From Actinomycetes bacterium (GTDB lineage: Bacteria; Actinomycetota; Acidimicrobiia; Acidimicrobiales; Acidimicrobiaceae), in the NCBI GenBank assembly GCA_021833085.1, contig JAKBGL010000011.1, positions 1 to 16,061 on the forward strand: a stretch of 16,061 nt of DNA, in the 5' to 3' direction. Both the position numbers and the translations under genes were made by a program. Below the pieces are notes generated by a model. The model saw only the letters and a list, made by a program, of their open reading frames with translations, was not told the origin of the DNA and searched no databases. Below, in pieces: positions 6,811-14,857 of this stretch. The first letter of the stretch is position 1. Each line of letters opens with the position of its first letter.

Positions 6811-7977
6811 TCAAAAAGTGTAACGATAAGGACTCAAAATAGATGTAAAGTGATGGAGGAACGAGCTATCTTCGTAAGTTTTATGGTCTGTAAGTGAAGA
6901 GACCAATGCGGCGGCTGTAACTGGAGCAAGGAGAAATCCATGTCGATAGTGCCCACTGTGGATGAAGAGCCCTGGAGTTAGTTCGCCAACTAGGGGATAG
7001 TTATCGTATGTACCAGGCCTTAGCCCGGTGCCCACCTCGACAAGAGATATTTCTCGCAGCATGGGAACACTATAGACTGCATCGAAAAGTAGGTCTAGTA
7101 CCCCTCCAGCTTTTGCAGCGATGCTACCCCTTTGCGATATCTCTTCCTGAGTGGCCCCTACTACAACTTCGCGTGATTGACGAGGTACTATGTAGTTCCA
7201 TCTACCATTTCTTATCGACCGTATGCAGAGTCTTGGACCTTGATCTAAGGCATCTTTAAGTCTCAATATATCCCCCTTAACTGGCCGTGTGGTTATAAAG
7301 CGGAGAAGTCGCGCGTCTAACGTACTTGGCAGAAGTTCCTCCGGTGCATACATTGGATTGCAGAGAATAACGGTTTTGCATTTGAGCGGAGATTCTTCTT
7401 CTAATGCCAAAGTCCAACCCCCATCTCTACGTGAAGACACGCTTGATACAAGAGATCTGACGATTCGTTGTTTTGAGTCAAATAACCGCAAAAGTGAATC
7501 GATCACTACACGATTGTCAACTTGAAAGTCATTAGGTGTATACAGTCCCCCAATAGTCTTTGGTGTTAGAGTCGGTTCTGCCTCACGAGCCTCACGCCGA
7601 CTGAGTAGGTGTGACTCTATGTTGAGGTGTTGATGGTAGTGTTGAAGGCGAACGAGTTCGTCAAGATCTCCTCTCTCGGTCGCCACTAACATTGTCGGTC
7701 GTTTCTCGTAGCCAGTATCGCCCAGGGACAAAGATTCAACCTTTGCTGAAAAGATCTCCCAGTACTTTGCGGAGCGTCTCAGCAACTCTCCCATTAGGTC
7801 CTCGTCGTAGTTAACCTCCGATGCAGGAGCTAGCATTCCAGCGGCTACGTTAGAAGCCCCTTGGCCTGGTTTCGGATCTACGAGTAAGAAGTCAGCCCCC
7901 GCCTCTTGTAAGTGGAGTGCGACTGCTAGACCGGATATTCCCGCGCCGACGACAATAAAGTTTGTTTCTCTATGCAT
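6811..7977 (-). CDS. thiO: Glycine oxidase (FAD), thiamine thiazole pathway
   Basis: D-amino-acid-oxidase-fold flavoenzyme that oxidises glycine to iminoglycine for ThiG, the aerobic alternative to ThiH. Motifs: dinucleotide-binding VVGAGISGLAVALHLQ (9-24) followed by the acidic LLVDP (31-35), AAGMLAPASE (45-54), substrate-carboxylate Arg in GTGLRPGTYDNYPLVG (317-331, R320) and GHYRHGFLLAP (342-352, R345). Length 388 fits ThiO. ATG at 7977 gives the expected N-terminus; the ribosome site is weak. First gene of thiO-thiS-thiG, all joined by stop/start overlaps. Having ThiO rather than ThiH points to an aerobic organism. No TPP riboswitch was recognised upstream; a stem-loop at 8029-8064 lies in the leader. 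Confidence 0.94.
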   Translation of the reverse strand: MHRETNFIVVGAGISGLAVALHLQEAGADFLLVDPKPGQGASNVAAGMLAPASEVNYDEDLMGELLRRSAKYWEIFSAKVESLSLGDTGYEKRPTMLVATERGDLDELVRLQHYHQHLNIESHLLSRREAREAEPTLTPKTIGGLYTPNDFQVDNRVVIDSLLRLFDSKQRIVRSLVSSVSSRRDGGWTLALEEESPLKCKTVILCNPMYAPEELLPSTLDARLLRFITTRPVKGDILRLKDALDQGPRLCIRSIRNGRWNYIVPRQSREVVVGATQEEISQRGSIAAKAGGVLDLLFDAVYSVPMLREISLVEVGTGLRPGTYDNYPLVGELTPGLFIHSGHYRHGFLLAPVTAAALVSSLTDHKTYEDSSFLHHFTSILSPYRYTF

Positions 7978-8028
7978 CTGATATCGTGATTAACCTAGCG
8001 GGTTTCATGGTGAGTAGGTAGAGACTAA

Positions 8029-8064
8029 GGTCCTGTATCGAATCCCAAAAATTCTTTTAGGACC
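8029..8064 (-). promoter_or_regulatory. Stem-loop in the thiO leader
   Basis: GGTCCT (8029-8034) pairs perfectly with AGGACC (8059-8064); inside, GAAT (8040-8043) pairs with ATTC (8051-8054), with 5- and 4-base internal loops and a 7-base apical loop. It lies 50-85 bases upstream of the thiO ATG on the minus strand, where a leader element would act. It lacks the conserved CUGAGA and ACCUGAUC boxes of a TPP riboswitch. Function unknown. Confidence 0.4.
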
Positions 8065-8754
8065 CGGTTGCCTATAGCTCGGGATCGCCCAGGGACTAAG
8101 AGTTACTTCAACGTAGCAGTTAATATGGAGATTTGCAGGTGCAGTAGTTGCTAATCATAAGCCCGGTAATTGAACTAACCACCGAAGGTAGGGCGCCCTT
8201 TAGAGGTCTGTGACTTGAGAGATCCATAAGGGTTCATAGTGGCTATGTGTAAGTATCGTTTGCTGGTTTTAGATGGACCATGGTACGTTCTGTCGAACCC
8301 AGATAATAGAAGTGATCACCGAAGGAAGTCCAGGTATAGCTTTTAACATTGCAGGGTGCGCAGTCGAATCCACAAACCTTTAGGACCTGTCACTTCAGAA
8401 CCTCATGGTACATTTTATGGACTGAAATGTAGTCAAGACCGTGAGGCCGTCCATTGAGACTTTGTCGACTCTTTGACTCTATATGTGGATTTTTTGAGAC
8501 CATATAGTTTAACACTTTTTGTTTAACGGTCGAACTCGACACATTCCAGGGCTTATGTGCCCTTTGGAACATCGGAGCTTTGTATAGATCTCTCACTTAG
8601 AATCTACCTGCGATGATTGCAGTGGTTTCAGAAGTAGCAACGTCCCATCTGACGTACGCTACCTGGTTTGGAAGTCTTTGGACGCAAGGTTTCTTGGGGC
8701 GTCTACCTGAGCAACTCCAAAGAATGACACTGGGTTAGGTAGCCCTCGTATATT

Positions 8755-8783
8755 TTGACGCGAGTTTTGTCGAGCGAAATGAT
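8755..8783 (+). promoter_or_regulatory. Candidate promoter of the acyl-CoA ligase
   Basis: TTGACG (8755-8760; 5 of 6 to TTGACA), 17-base spacer, AATGAT (8778-8783; 4 of 6 to TATAAT), about 40 bases before the start codon. A second -10-like TATAGT at 8798-8803 lacks a -35. A GAGG ribosome site (8813-8816) precedes ATG 8822 by 5 bases. Confidence 0.4.
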
Positions 8784-8821
8784 GAAGTAGTATTCGTTAT
8801 AGTCAAAGAATTGAGGCTTAT

Positions 8822-10444
8822 ATGAAAAGTACTATGCAAGAGACTCCTCTGTTAGTGTCCTCCATCTTGCAATATGGGGCGTATGCATACGGAGATTCAA
8901 AGGTCTTTACCTACCATGGCGACTCTATATCGGAGTGTAGTTTTTCGGAGATATCCGAAAGATCTGCACAGCTCGCAAATGCACTTTATGAGATAGGTGT
9001 GCGTCAAGATGATCGAGTTGCCACGTTTTGCTTTAATCACAACCAACATTTAGAGGCGTACTTCGCGATTCCTTCTATGGGGGCAGTGCTCCATACACTC
9101 AACATAAGGCTTTTCGCCGATCAGTTGAGTTTTGTGATCAACGATGCGCAAGACACAACAGTAATCGCTGATGTAGAGGTGTTACCGCTACTTGCTAGAG
9201 TTTTAAAGGATGCTCCCAGCGTGAAAAACGTTGTGGTTGTCGGTACGGGAGATCTAGCGATACTAGATCCTTTTAACGTTGGGGTCTTTGACTACGAGTC
9301 GCTTATAGACTCAATGCCAAAAACCTACAAATGGGTTGATCTTGACGAAAGGTCAGCGGCTGCTATGTGCTACACCTCCGGTACTACTGGGAACCCTAAA
9401 GGTGTCGTCTACTCACATCGGTCAACCTACCTTCACTCCTTATCATCTATCTCTGGTAACTCTCTAGCATTAAACAAAGATGATCGCGCTTTGGTAATCG
9501 TTCCTATGTTTCACGCTAATGCTTGGGGAATACCGTATTCCTCGTTTATGGCTGGTGCTGACATGGTGATGCCGACTCGGTTTTTGCAGGCCGCGCCCTT
9601 AGCCGACATGATCGCGAAAACTCAACCGACTATAGCTTCGGGAGTTCCGACAATTTGGAACGACCTTTATCACTATCTTCTTTCCAACCCGATGGACATG
9701 AGCTGTTTCCGTATCATCGCTTCTGGCGGAGCGGCAGCTCCAGAAGCGCTTATCCGTGGGTACGAGGACAACTTTGGCGTGAAATTAGTTCAAGGGTGGG
9801 GGATGACTGAAACCTCCCCTTTGGTTACGTTAGCGATGCCTCCTCGCCATTCTGCCGGGACCAGTTGGCTTAAGTATGAAGTTACCGCCGGCAAGGCGGT
9901 AATTGGTACTGAGATTCGTATAGTTGGTACCGACGGAGCAGAGTTACCTAACGACGGACAGTCCATTGGCGAACTTGAGGTTAGAGGCCCCTGGGTGACT
10001 AGCTCATACTATCACAACGACTCTTTAGAGTCCTTTGACGATGGATGGTTACGAACAGGAGATATGGCTACCATCGATAGCGAAAAATACATGCGCATAG
10101 TAGATAGGACCAAAGACGTTATAAAATCCGGTGGGGAATGGGTCTCATCGGTAGAGCTAGAAAATGCTATTATGGCCCATGACGCCATTTTGGAGGCGGC
10201 TGTGATAGGTGTGCCGGATGAGAAGTGGGACGAACGCCCCTTGGCTTGTGTGGTTTTAAAGCCTGGTCGCGAGGTTACACCGCAAGAGATCAAAGACTTT
10301 CTGTCGTCAAGAGTATCAAAATGGTGGATACCGGAACGCTGGTGCTTCGTTACTGATATACCCAAGACGTCAGTCGGTAAGTTCGACAAAAAAGTCCTAC
10401 GAAACGATGCCAGTCAAGGACGCTTGGACGTCATCAAAGCATAG
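8822..10444 (+). CDS. Acyl-CoA synthetase (AMP-forming), fatty-acid/DmdB-like
   Basis: Adenylate-forming ligase (ANL superfamily) that activates a carboxylic acid to acyl-AMP then acyl-CoA. 540 residues, full length. Motifs: ATP loop YTSGTTGNPKG (184-194), PMFHANAWG (228-236), GGAAAP (302-307), GWGMTETSP (325-333), GELEVRGPWV (383-392), GWLRTGD (408-414), DRTKDVIKSGGEWVS (428-442, hinge) and the catalytic lysine K520 in TSVGKFDKK. It closely resembles the group annotated as medium/long-chain fatty-acid or methylmercaptopropionyl-CoA ligases (DmdB). Exact acid not readable from sequence. ATG 8822 has GAGG 5 bases upstream; ATG at codon 5 is an alternative. It is followed at 124 and then 37-base intervals by a small protein and AcuI on the same strand, suggesting acyl-CoA metabolism. 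Confidence 0.92.
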   Translation: MKSTMQETPLLVSSILQYGAYAYGDSKVFTYHGDSISECSFSEISERSAQLANALYEIGVRQDDRVATFCFNHNQHLEAYFAIPSMGAVLHTLNIRLFADQLSFVINDAQDTTVIADVEVLPLLARVLKDAPSVKNVVVVGTGDLAILDPFNVGVFDYESLIDSMPKTYKWVDLDERSAAAMCYTSGTTGNPKGVVYSHRSTYLHSLSSISGNSLALNKDDRALVIVPMFHANAWGIPYSSFMAGADMVMPTRFLQAAPLADMIAKTQPTIASGVPTIWNDLYHYLLSNPMDMSCFRIIASGGAAAPEALIRGYEDNFGVKLVQGWGMTETSPLVTLAMPPRHSAGTSWLKYEVTAGKAVIGTEIRIVGTDGAELPNDGQSIGELEVRGPWVTSSYYHNDSLESFDDGWLRTGDMATIDSEKYMRIVDRTKDVIKSGGEWVSSVELENAIMAHDAILEAAVIGVPDEKWDERPLACVVLKPGREVTPQEIKDFLSSRVSKWWIPERWCFVTDIPKTSVGKFDKKVLRNDASQGRLDVIKA

Positions 10445-10567
10445 CGTGTCTACGTTTTGATGGTGAATTGCAATTAGCTACATCTAGGGAAGTACGAAAA
10501 AATCATAATGTAGCCGAACTAGGTTAACGCCGATAGGTTGAAGCATTCAATGTACTAGCTTTGAACT

Positions 10568-10801
10568 ATGGAGTACGACGAACAGATAAGCGAACTACTG
10601 TCACAAGCCGAAAGTCTTACCGAAGGACTTTCTGATCTCGGCTTTAAGCTTTTGCGGGAGGGATTCAATAAAAGAGACGAGAACAGTCTCACCTTTGAAA
10701 AAGATGTTGCAAAGGCAAGGCGTGGAGTGGAAAAAGCCGTCCACCTTCTTAGGGCTTTGGGGAACAAACTAGAGAAGCAGCAGGAGCAGCAGAGCAAATG
10801 A
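10568..10801 (+). CDS. Small charged helical protein, unknown function
   Basis: 77 residues. Predicted almost entirely alpha-helical: E/D/K/R-rich with heptad-like leucines (ISELLSQAESLTEGL, VEKAVHLLRALGNKLEK) and a Gln/Glu/Lys tail (KQQEQQ). The ARRGVEKAVHLLRALG segment is its most distinctive part. No signal peptide or membrane segment. I do not recognise the family. It has the size and location of a real gene: same strand as and 37-40 bases ahead of the AcuI gene, with sensible amino-acid composition, whereas the antisense frame here is Ser/Arg-rich and shadow-like. The ribosome site ahead of ATG 10568 is weak. It is not an obvious ExoVII small subunit, since the family FEEAL...LEEGxxL core is absent. 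Confidence 0.65.
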   Translation: MEYDEQISELLSQAESLTEGLSDLGFKLLREGFNKRDENSLTFEKDVAKARRGVEKAVHLLRALGNKLEKQQEQQSK

Positions 10802-10829
10802 GCGGTTTCATTCGTAATTTACCTTAGTT

Positions 10830-10835
10830 AAGGAG
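10830..10835 (+). promoter_or_regulatory. Ribosome binding site of acuI
   Basis: AAGGAG with 5-base spacing to TTG 10841 (2-base spacing to GTG 10838). It selects a non-ATG start for acuI. Confidence 0.6.
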
Positions 10836-10840
10836 TTGTG

Positions 10841-11824
10841 TTGTTTAAAGCGTTGGTACTTGAACTTGTGGGAGAAACGGTGGTTCCTGTCGTCAAGGAG
10901 ATTGCTGAGTCTTTCTTGACCGACGGAGACCTCCTTGTAAGGGTCCACTACTCAACCGTTAACTACAAAGACGGCATGGCTATAACTGGTACCGGTAAAA
11001 TTGTACGATCCTATCCCATTATTCCAGGAGTTGACCTTGCGGGAGAGGTTGTGGAGTCTCAGTCAAGTACCTTCAAGACCGGTGACATGGTGGTGGTGAC
11101 CGGATTTCGCATGGGTGAACTCTACAACGGCGGTCTAAGTCAAATGGCACGCGTCCGATCTCAATGGGCGATCAAGATTCCGCCTTCGCTCTCGACCAAG
11201 CGCGTGATGGAGATCGGTACTGCTGGACTCACCTCAATGTTGTCCGTTCTCACACTTGAAGAACATGGTACCGTTCCCGGAGCCGACGTCTTAGTGACTG
11301 GCGCTGCTGGAGGAGTTGGATCGATCGCCGTTGCAATATTAGCTAAGTTGGGTTATAACGTATCCGCATCAACAGGAAGAAGTTCGGAAGAGCGTTACCT
11401 CAAAAGCCTGGGTGCATCAGAGGTTATAGAAAGATACCAACTTTCAGAGGCGGTTTCGCGCCCTCTTCTTTCTGAACGATGGAACGGCGCAATCGACACA
11501 GTTGGTGGGACTACGCTATCAAATATCCTCTTGCAGATCCGCTATGGAGGTTGTGTTACCTCTGTTGGCCTTGCTGGTGGTGCGAACTTTAGTACAAACG
11601 TCTACCCGTTCTTGGTTCGAGCTATCAACTTAGTCGGTATCGACTCAGTCATGACTACGCTACCAAGGCGTGAATTAGCTTGGAATAGGCTCGGAGAAGA
11701 CCTTGATCCAAAGTATTTGGAGTCTATGGTTAGCTATGTAGCTTTGGATGACGTAGTTTCGGTGGCTGAAAAGATCATGAACGGCAAGGTAAGAGGACGA
11801 ACGGTTGTTGATTTGACTCAGTAA
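10841..11824 (+). CDS. acuI: Acrylyl-CoA reductase-type zinc-free MDR oxidoreductase (AcuI/YhdH)
   Basis: Medium-chain dehydrogenase/reductase without zinc ligands. Numbering from GTG 10838: NYKDGMAITGTGKI (42-55), IPGVDLAGEV (62-71), GGLSQMARV (98-106), IGTAGLTSML (126-135), nucleotide loop VTGAAGGVGS (153-162), STGRSSEERYLKSLGA (178-193) binding the NADPH phosphate side, then AIDTVGG, YGGCVTSVGLAGG and VGIDSVMT. These follow E. coli YhdH and Rhodobacter AcuI along their whole length (about 328 residues). AcuI reduces acryloyl-CoA to propionyl-CoA with NADPH, in 3-hydroxypropionate/DMSP assimilation or detoxification of acryloyl-CoA. The site AAGGAG (10830-10835) is 5 bases from TTG 10841 and only 2 from GTG 10838, so I prefer TTG. 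It converges with dgt, 51 bases apart. Confidence 0.9.
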   Translation: MFKALVLELVGETVVPVVKEIAESFLTDGDLLVRVHYSTVNYKDGMAITGTGKIVRSYPIIPGVDLAGEVVESQSSTFKTGDMVVVTGFRMGELYNGGLSQMARVRSQWAIKIPPSLSTKRVMEIGTAGLTSMLSVLTLEEHGTVPGADVLVTGAAGGVGSIAVAILAKLGYNVSASTGRSSEERYLKSLGASEVIERYQLSEAVSRPLLSERWNGAIDTVGGTTLSNILLQIRYGGCVTSVGLAGGANFSTNVYPFLVRAINLVGIDSVMTTLPRRELAWNRLGEDLDPKYLESMVSYVALDDVVSVAEKIMNGKVRGRTVVDLTQ

Positions 11825-11875
11825 GGGACTGTAGGTGGGATGCCCAGCTTTAGGTCTTCCTATCGGTCGATCCCG

Positions 11876-13021
11876 TCAAAGTGTTCCCAGGTCAACACCT
11901 TTCGGAAGCTTTGTCTCGGACCACCCAAGGTATTTCATTGCACTTCGTACAGCGAACCTATCAGTCATTCCGGCTACGTATGCAACAGCTCTGTCTCTGG
12001 CTTCAACGGAGCCAGCGCGAACAGGTTCAATGTCTTTTGGTGTAGTCAACATATCGAGATTGGGTCGATCTATAAAGAACTCAACTAGAGACCGTAGCAT
12101 CTCAACAACTATTTGGCTCTGCGCAATCGACGCCGGTCTCATATATATATAGTCGTAGTTGAACTGTCTAAAACTTGCAAGTACCTCTGCCATCTCGGTT
12201 GACATACCTACGCTTCGAAGGCGAGAACTTGTCTCAATTATATCGGTTATCAGAACGCCAAGTTGGCTTCCTTTCTCGGTTCCTAGGCGACCCTTGACTG
12301 CTTCTGGAAGCATCTGAGTGGTAACGATTCCTGCCCTGCATGCGTCTTCGAAGTCGTGGCATACATAGGCAACTCGATCTGCCCATGATACGACTTCTCC
12401 TTCAAGTGTCGAAGGGGCCGGTAGTGACCAAGAATGTGACCGAATACCGTCCAAGGTTTCGGAGGTCAGGTTTAGTTCGTTCAGGACTACGTCGGCTCCG
12501 AAGCACGCATGATCAAAGCCAAAGTCGGTATAGGGTGTGAGCGCGTCTTCAGATGCATGCCCAAAGGGACCGTGCCCACAGTCATGTCCCAGAGCGATCG
12601 CTTCGGTGAGGGCCACGTTTAATCGTAGGGCAGTAGCTATTGCACGTGCAACCTGCTCGACCTCAAGAGCATGGGTAAGTCGAGTTCTCATATGGTCTTC
12701 CGGAAAGATGAAAACTTGGGTCTTGCCTGCAAGTCGTCGGAAAGCTGTTCCTTTGTGTAGTATCCGATCACGATCGACTTCAAAACAGGTGCGATATGGA
12801 TCGGCAGTCTCTGGTATCTTGCGATGTCCGGCACCATCTCCTCGTTGGGCGTGCGGGGCCAGAGACTCTTGAAGCGACTCACGAACATCTCGAGACAAGA
12901 CGCTGATCTTACCGATCTCTGCGTTGGAGTTACGATGAGCTTGGACGAGTTGATCTTTGACTGTACCTAACATTGTTGAGCGCCAAGTCTTCGCTCTGTC
13001 GGTGTCTTTAGGATCTTGCAT
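11876..13021 (-). CDS. dgt: Deoxyguanosinetriphosphate triphosphohydrolase-like HD protein
   Basis: dNTP triphosphohydrolase of the HD superfamily; hydrolyses dGTP (or other dNTPs) to nucleoside and triphosphate, cytoplasmic. Numbering from an in-frame TTG at 13039: PYRTCFEVDRDRILHKGTAF (81-100), TRLTHALEVEQVARAI (119-134) with metal ligand H123, GHDCGHGPFGHASED (151-165) with H152/D153, and SWADRVAYVCHDFEDA (218-233) with D221. All four HD metal ligands are present. The core begins at about residue 49 (RDVRESLQESLAPHA), so there is an N-terminal extension of roughly 40 residues. I chose ATG 13021; TTG 13039 and ATG at codon 23 remain possible. Probable short bacterial-type dGTPase as in other actinobacteria; substrate range not readable. 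Confidence 0.92.
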   Translation of the reverse strand: MQDPKDTDRAKTWRSTMLGTVKDQLVQAHRNSNAEIGKISVLSRDVRESLQESLAPHAQRGDGAGHRKIPETADPYRTCFEVDRDRILHKGTAFRRLAGKTQVFIFPEDHMRTRLTHALEVEQVARAIATALRLNVALTEAIALGHDCGHGPFGHASEDALTPYTDFGFDHACFGADVVLNELNLTSETLDGIRSHSWSLPAPSTLEGEVVSWADRVAYVCHDFEDACRAGIVTTQMLPEAVKGRLGTEKGSQLGVLITDIIETSSRLRSVGMSTEMAEVLASFRQFNYDYIYMRPASIAQSQIVVEMLRSLVEFFIDRPNLDMLTTPKDIEPVRAGSVEARDRAVAYVAGMTDRFAVRSAMKYLGWSETKLPKGVDLGTL

Positions 13022-13061
13022 ATCTCTGTAGTTCCTCAAGCATTAGTAAGGTGTCTTTAGG

Positions 13062-13072
13062 AATATATAACA
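13062..13072 (-). promoter_or_regulatory. Possible extended -10 for dgt
   Basis: On the minus strand the sequence reads TGTTATATATT, a TGnTATA-type extended -10 about 40 bases before ATG 13021. No good -35 box at 16-18 bases. The rest of 13040-13328 is AT-rich and holds no supported gene. Confidence 0.3.
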
Positions 13073-13328
13073 GCACCTAGTTACAACCACCATATTCATC
13101 TGCTTAGGTTAGACCCTAATCTTTCTTTCGAACGGGAGTTTTGGTACATTTTGTTATTTAAAAAACTCACTTTGTGTATTGACGACCATACCTTCCGACT
13201 CTGTGGCACGAGGGAGGAACCCGTTCTTGGAAGTTCAAACCTACGTTGAGGTAACCGCTCTCAAGCTGTCTTGCCATACCACGTTCTATCGCACGCGCAA
13301 ATTTGTCGGAGGAGAGCTGAAGCGGTAT

Positions 13329-13703
13329 CTACTTCGTAAACCAGGTATTTACGTAAGTACGCGACTGGGGGTGCAGAAGTAGAATGAAAGGTATAAAAGA
13401 AAGGATAACCTGTAAAAAGTCACCAGTTATCACTTGAGTTCCGAACTCAACGACTAGCAGAACGATAAGTAACACAGGAACCGCAGCAGCAACTACACCC
13501 ACGTAGTAACCCCATTTTTTGTCGTTGGCAATGCCGTATGCCCCAGCGATGGGAAGCGCTATTCCGACGAAAGAGAGTAAGGGCGAATACCCGCTATACA
13601 ACGCAACGTTTACAATAGACATCAGCGCATTTACATAGAGCAAGATTGTAGCAATAAGCAGAGTCTGTGGGTGGGTATTATTTATTAGCTTGAGCGAACG
13701 CAT
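13329..13703 (-). CDS. Four-helix integral membrane protein, unknown function
   Basis: 124 residues with four hydrophobic segments at about 13-34, 42-58, 64-86 and 95-110, short polar ends (MRSLKLINNTHPQ and HPQSRTYVNTWFTK) and a charged loop DKKWG (61-65). No signal peptidase site, cysteines or catalytic motif. I do not recognise the family beyond small actinobacterial membrane proteins. The start is well supported: AAGGTGG lies 6 bases before ATG 13703 on the minus strand. It is 71 bases after rlmN on the same strand and could be co-transcribed with it. A plus-strand frame overlapping its 3' end (13179-13382) has no features and is ignored. Confidence 0.75.
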   Translation of the reverse strand: MRSLKLINNTHPQTLLIATILLYVNALMSIVNVALYSGYSPLLSFVGIALPIAGAYGIANDKKWGYYVGVVAAAVPVLLIVLLVVEFGTQVITGDFLQVILSFIPFILLLHPQSRTYVNTWFTK

Positions 13704-13774
13704 TGATCCACCTTACTGCCCGAGAGCGTCTAATTCCAACTACGGCCATTTTAGCGGCATAAGGTAGAAGTTTG

Positions 13775-14857
13775 CTAAATGAGCGCTACCTTACCACGCT
13801 TTTTTGGAGTATTTACGTTGCTCACTACTAGTTGGCCGCAGGCTGCGGCAATGTCAGAGCCTCTCGTATCGCGCACCGTCACCGTTACTCCTTGGTTTTG
13901 GAGAAGTACTCTGCATCGATTGACTCGGTCTAAGGGGGAGCCCGGGTAGTCGTACTTTGGCGTAGGGTTAAGCGGAATCAGATTAACGTGTGCTTTGAGC
14001 TCCTGGGCGATTTCAGCCAACTGCGACATATGCTCGTCTTGGTCGTTTAAGTCGTTTATTAGCGCATACTCAAAGGTTATCCGTCTATTAGAGCTTTGTC
14101 GGTATTGTTTTAGAACCTTGACTAAGGACGCAATGTTGTAGCGAGCGTTTATTGGAACTATCTGGGTCCTCAGTGTATCGTTTGGCGCATGCAGAGAAAC
14201 AGCCAAGTTAATCTGCAACGACTCACTTGCTAACTTCGCTATCCCTGGTACTATGCCTACCGTCGAAAGGGTAATTGAGCGTGCTCCTAAAGAGAACTTT
14301 CCCATAAGTGAGCGTATGAAGCCTAGAGAGTTGTCGTAGTTAGCTAACGGCTCTCCCATACCCATTAAAACAACGTTAGTTATCTTTGCGCTAGGATTTT
14401 GTTTTTTTAGTTCCCTGCCTGCCCAAAAGTATTGTTCTTCCATCTCGTTTACTTTAAGGTGTCGCCCATAGCCGCCTTGTCCAGTCGCACAAAATGCGCA
14501 GTTCATAGCGCAGCCTACCTGCGTTGATATGCAAACCGTATTGCGTCTCTCGTAACGCATAAGCACAGCCTCTATCTGGCGTTGATCTTTTAGTGTTAGA
14601 ACAGCCTTCAGTGTGTCTCCTCCATCCGACGCTGTCACTTGTACATGATCCGAACTTAGATAAAAGTAGGTTCTCAGTTCGTCTCTAAGGGGTTTTGGTA
14701 GAGTGGAGTTATCCCAGGGTGTTAAAAATGCCTTGTAGAGCCCGCTTTGAACCTGCTTGACTCTGAATTTTGGTTGCGATTCTCCTAATAGGTTATTCCA
14801 ACCCTCGGTCTCTAGCTCAAATGGGCTGGGGTTTTCCTTTGATGTTACTATCGTGAT
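13775..14857 (-). CDS. rlmN: 23S rRNA/tRNA adenosine-C2 methyltransferase, with non-canonical start
   Basis: Radical-SAM enzyme methylating A2503 of 23S rRNA and A37 of some tRNAs. From GTG 14638 the frame gives 287 residues: catalytic-type Cys in NTVCISTQ (36), cluster motif CAMNCAFC (43-50), VVLMGMGEPLANY (89-101), STVG (125-128), NLAVSLHAPND (144-154), EYALINDLND (190-199), LIPLNPTP (220-227), and the second catalytic Cys in AAACGQL (267). The same frame stays open for 73 more codons and reads like the RlmN N-terminal domain (QPKFRVKQVQSGLYKAF, LPKPLRDEL, DGGDTLKAVL), making 360 residues, the normal length. No ATG, GTG or TTG occurs between the stop at 14858-14860 and 14638. The start is therefore ATC 14857 or ATA 14851 behind GGAG, or a frame error lies upstream. 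Confidence 0.9.
   Translation of the reverse strand: MTIVTSKENPSPFELETEGWNNLLGESQPKFRVKQVQSGLYKAFLTPWDNSTLPKPLRDELRTYFYLSSDHVQVTASDGGDTLKAVLTLKDQRQIEAVLMRYERRNTVCISTQVGCAMNCAFCATGQGGYGRHLKVNEMEEQYFWAGRELKKQNPSAKITNVVLMGMGEPLANYDNSLGFIRSLMGKFSLGARSITLSTVGIVPGIAKLASESLQINLAVSLHAPNDTLRTQIVPINARYNIASLVKVLKQYRQSSNRRITFEYALINDLNDQDEHMSQLAEIAQELKAHVNLIPLNPTPKYDYPGSPLDRVNRCRVLLQNQGVTVTVRDTRGSDIAAACGQLVVSNVNTPKKRGKVALI

Larger units (their letters stand above)
7978..8821. other. Gene-poor divergent intergenic region, 844 bases
   Basis: It lies between divergent thiO (-) and the acyl-CoA ligase (+). The longest open frame (minus 8596-8390, 68 codons) has no motif or ribosome site. A 36-codon plus frame at 8273-8383 reads protein-like but has no support. 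Two similar elements, CGAATCC...AAA...TTTAGGACC, are at 8040-8064 and 8364-8387. No tRNA, TPP riboswitch or transposon end was recognised. It is long for a bacterial promoter region, so an unrecognised RNA or decayed gene is possible. Confidence 0.5.

Noticed and set aside
7978..8110. TPP riboswitch upstream of thiO
   Set aside because: The conserved CUGAGA and ACCUGAUC-type boxes are not present on the minus strand; only an unrelated stem-loop is seen.
8273..8383. 36-codon plus-strand frame reading VITEGSPGIAFNIAGC
   Set aside because: Looks protein-like but is too short, has no ribosome site and no homologue I can name.
8160..8395. tmRNA-like pieces on the minus strand (TGGATTCGAC near 8362-8373, GCAAACGAT near 8250, T-loop-like GGTTAGTTCAATTACC near 8170)
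   Set aside because: The 5' part lacks the GGGG acceptor strand, no matching 3' acceptor/T-arm with CCA-like end was found, and the tag frame is not credible. Resemblances are too short.
10555..10797. Antisense 80-codon frame opposite the small helical protein
   Set aside because: Ser/Arg-rich shadow composition, no ribosome site, and opposite to the local gene direction.
10568..10801. Exonuclease VII small subunit (xseB)
   Set aside because: Size is right, but the family FEEAL...LE..G...LEEGxxLxxxC pattern is not there and no xseA is adjacent.
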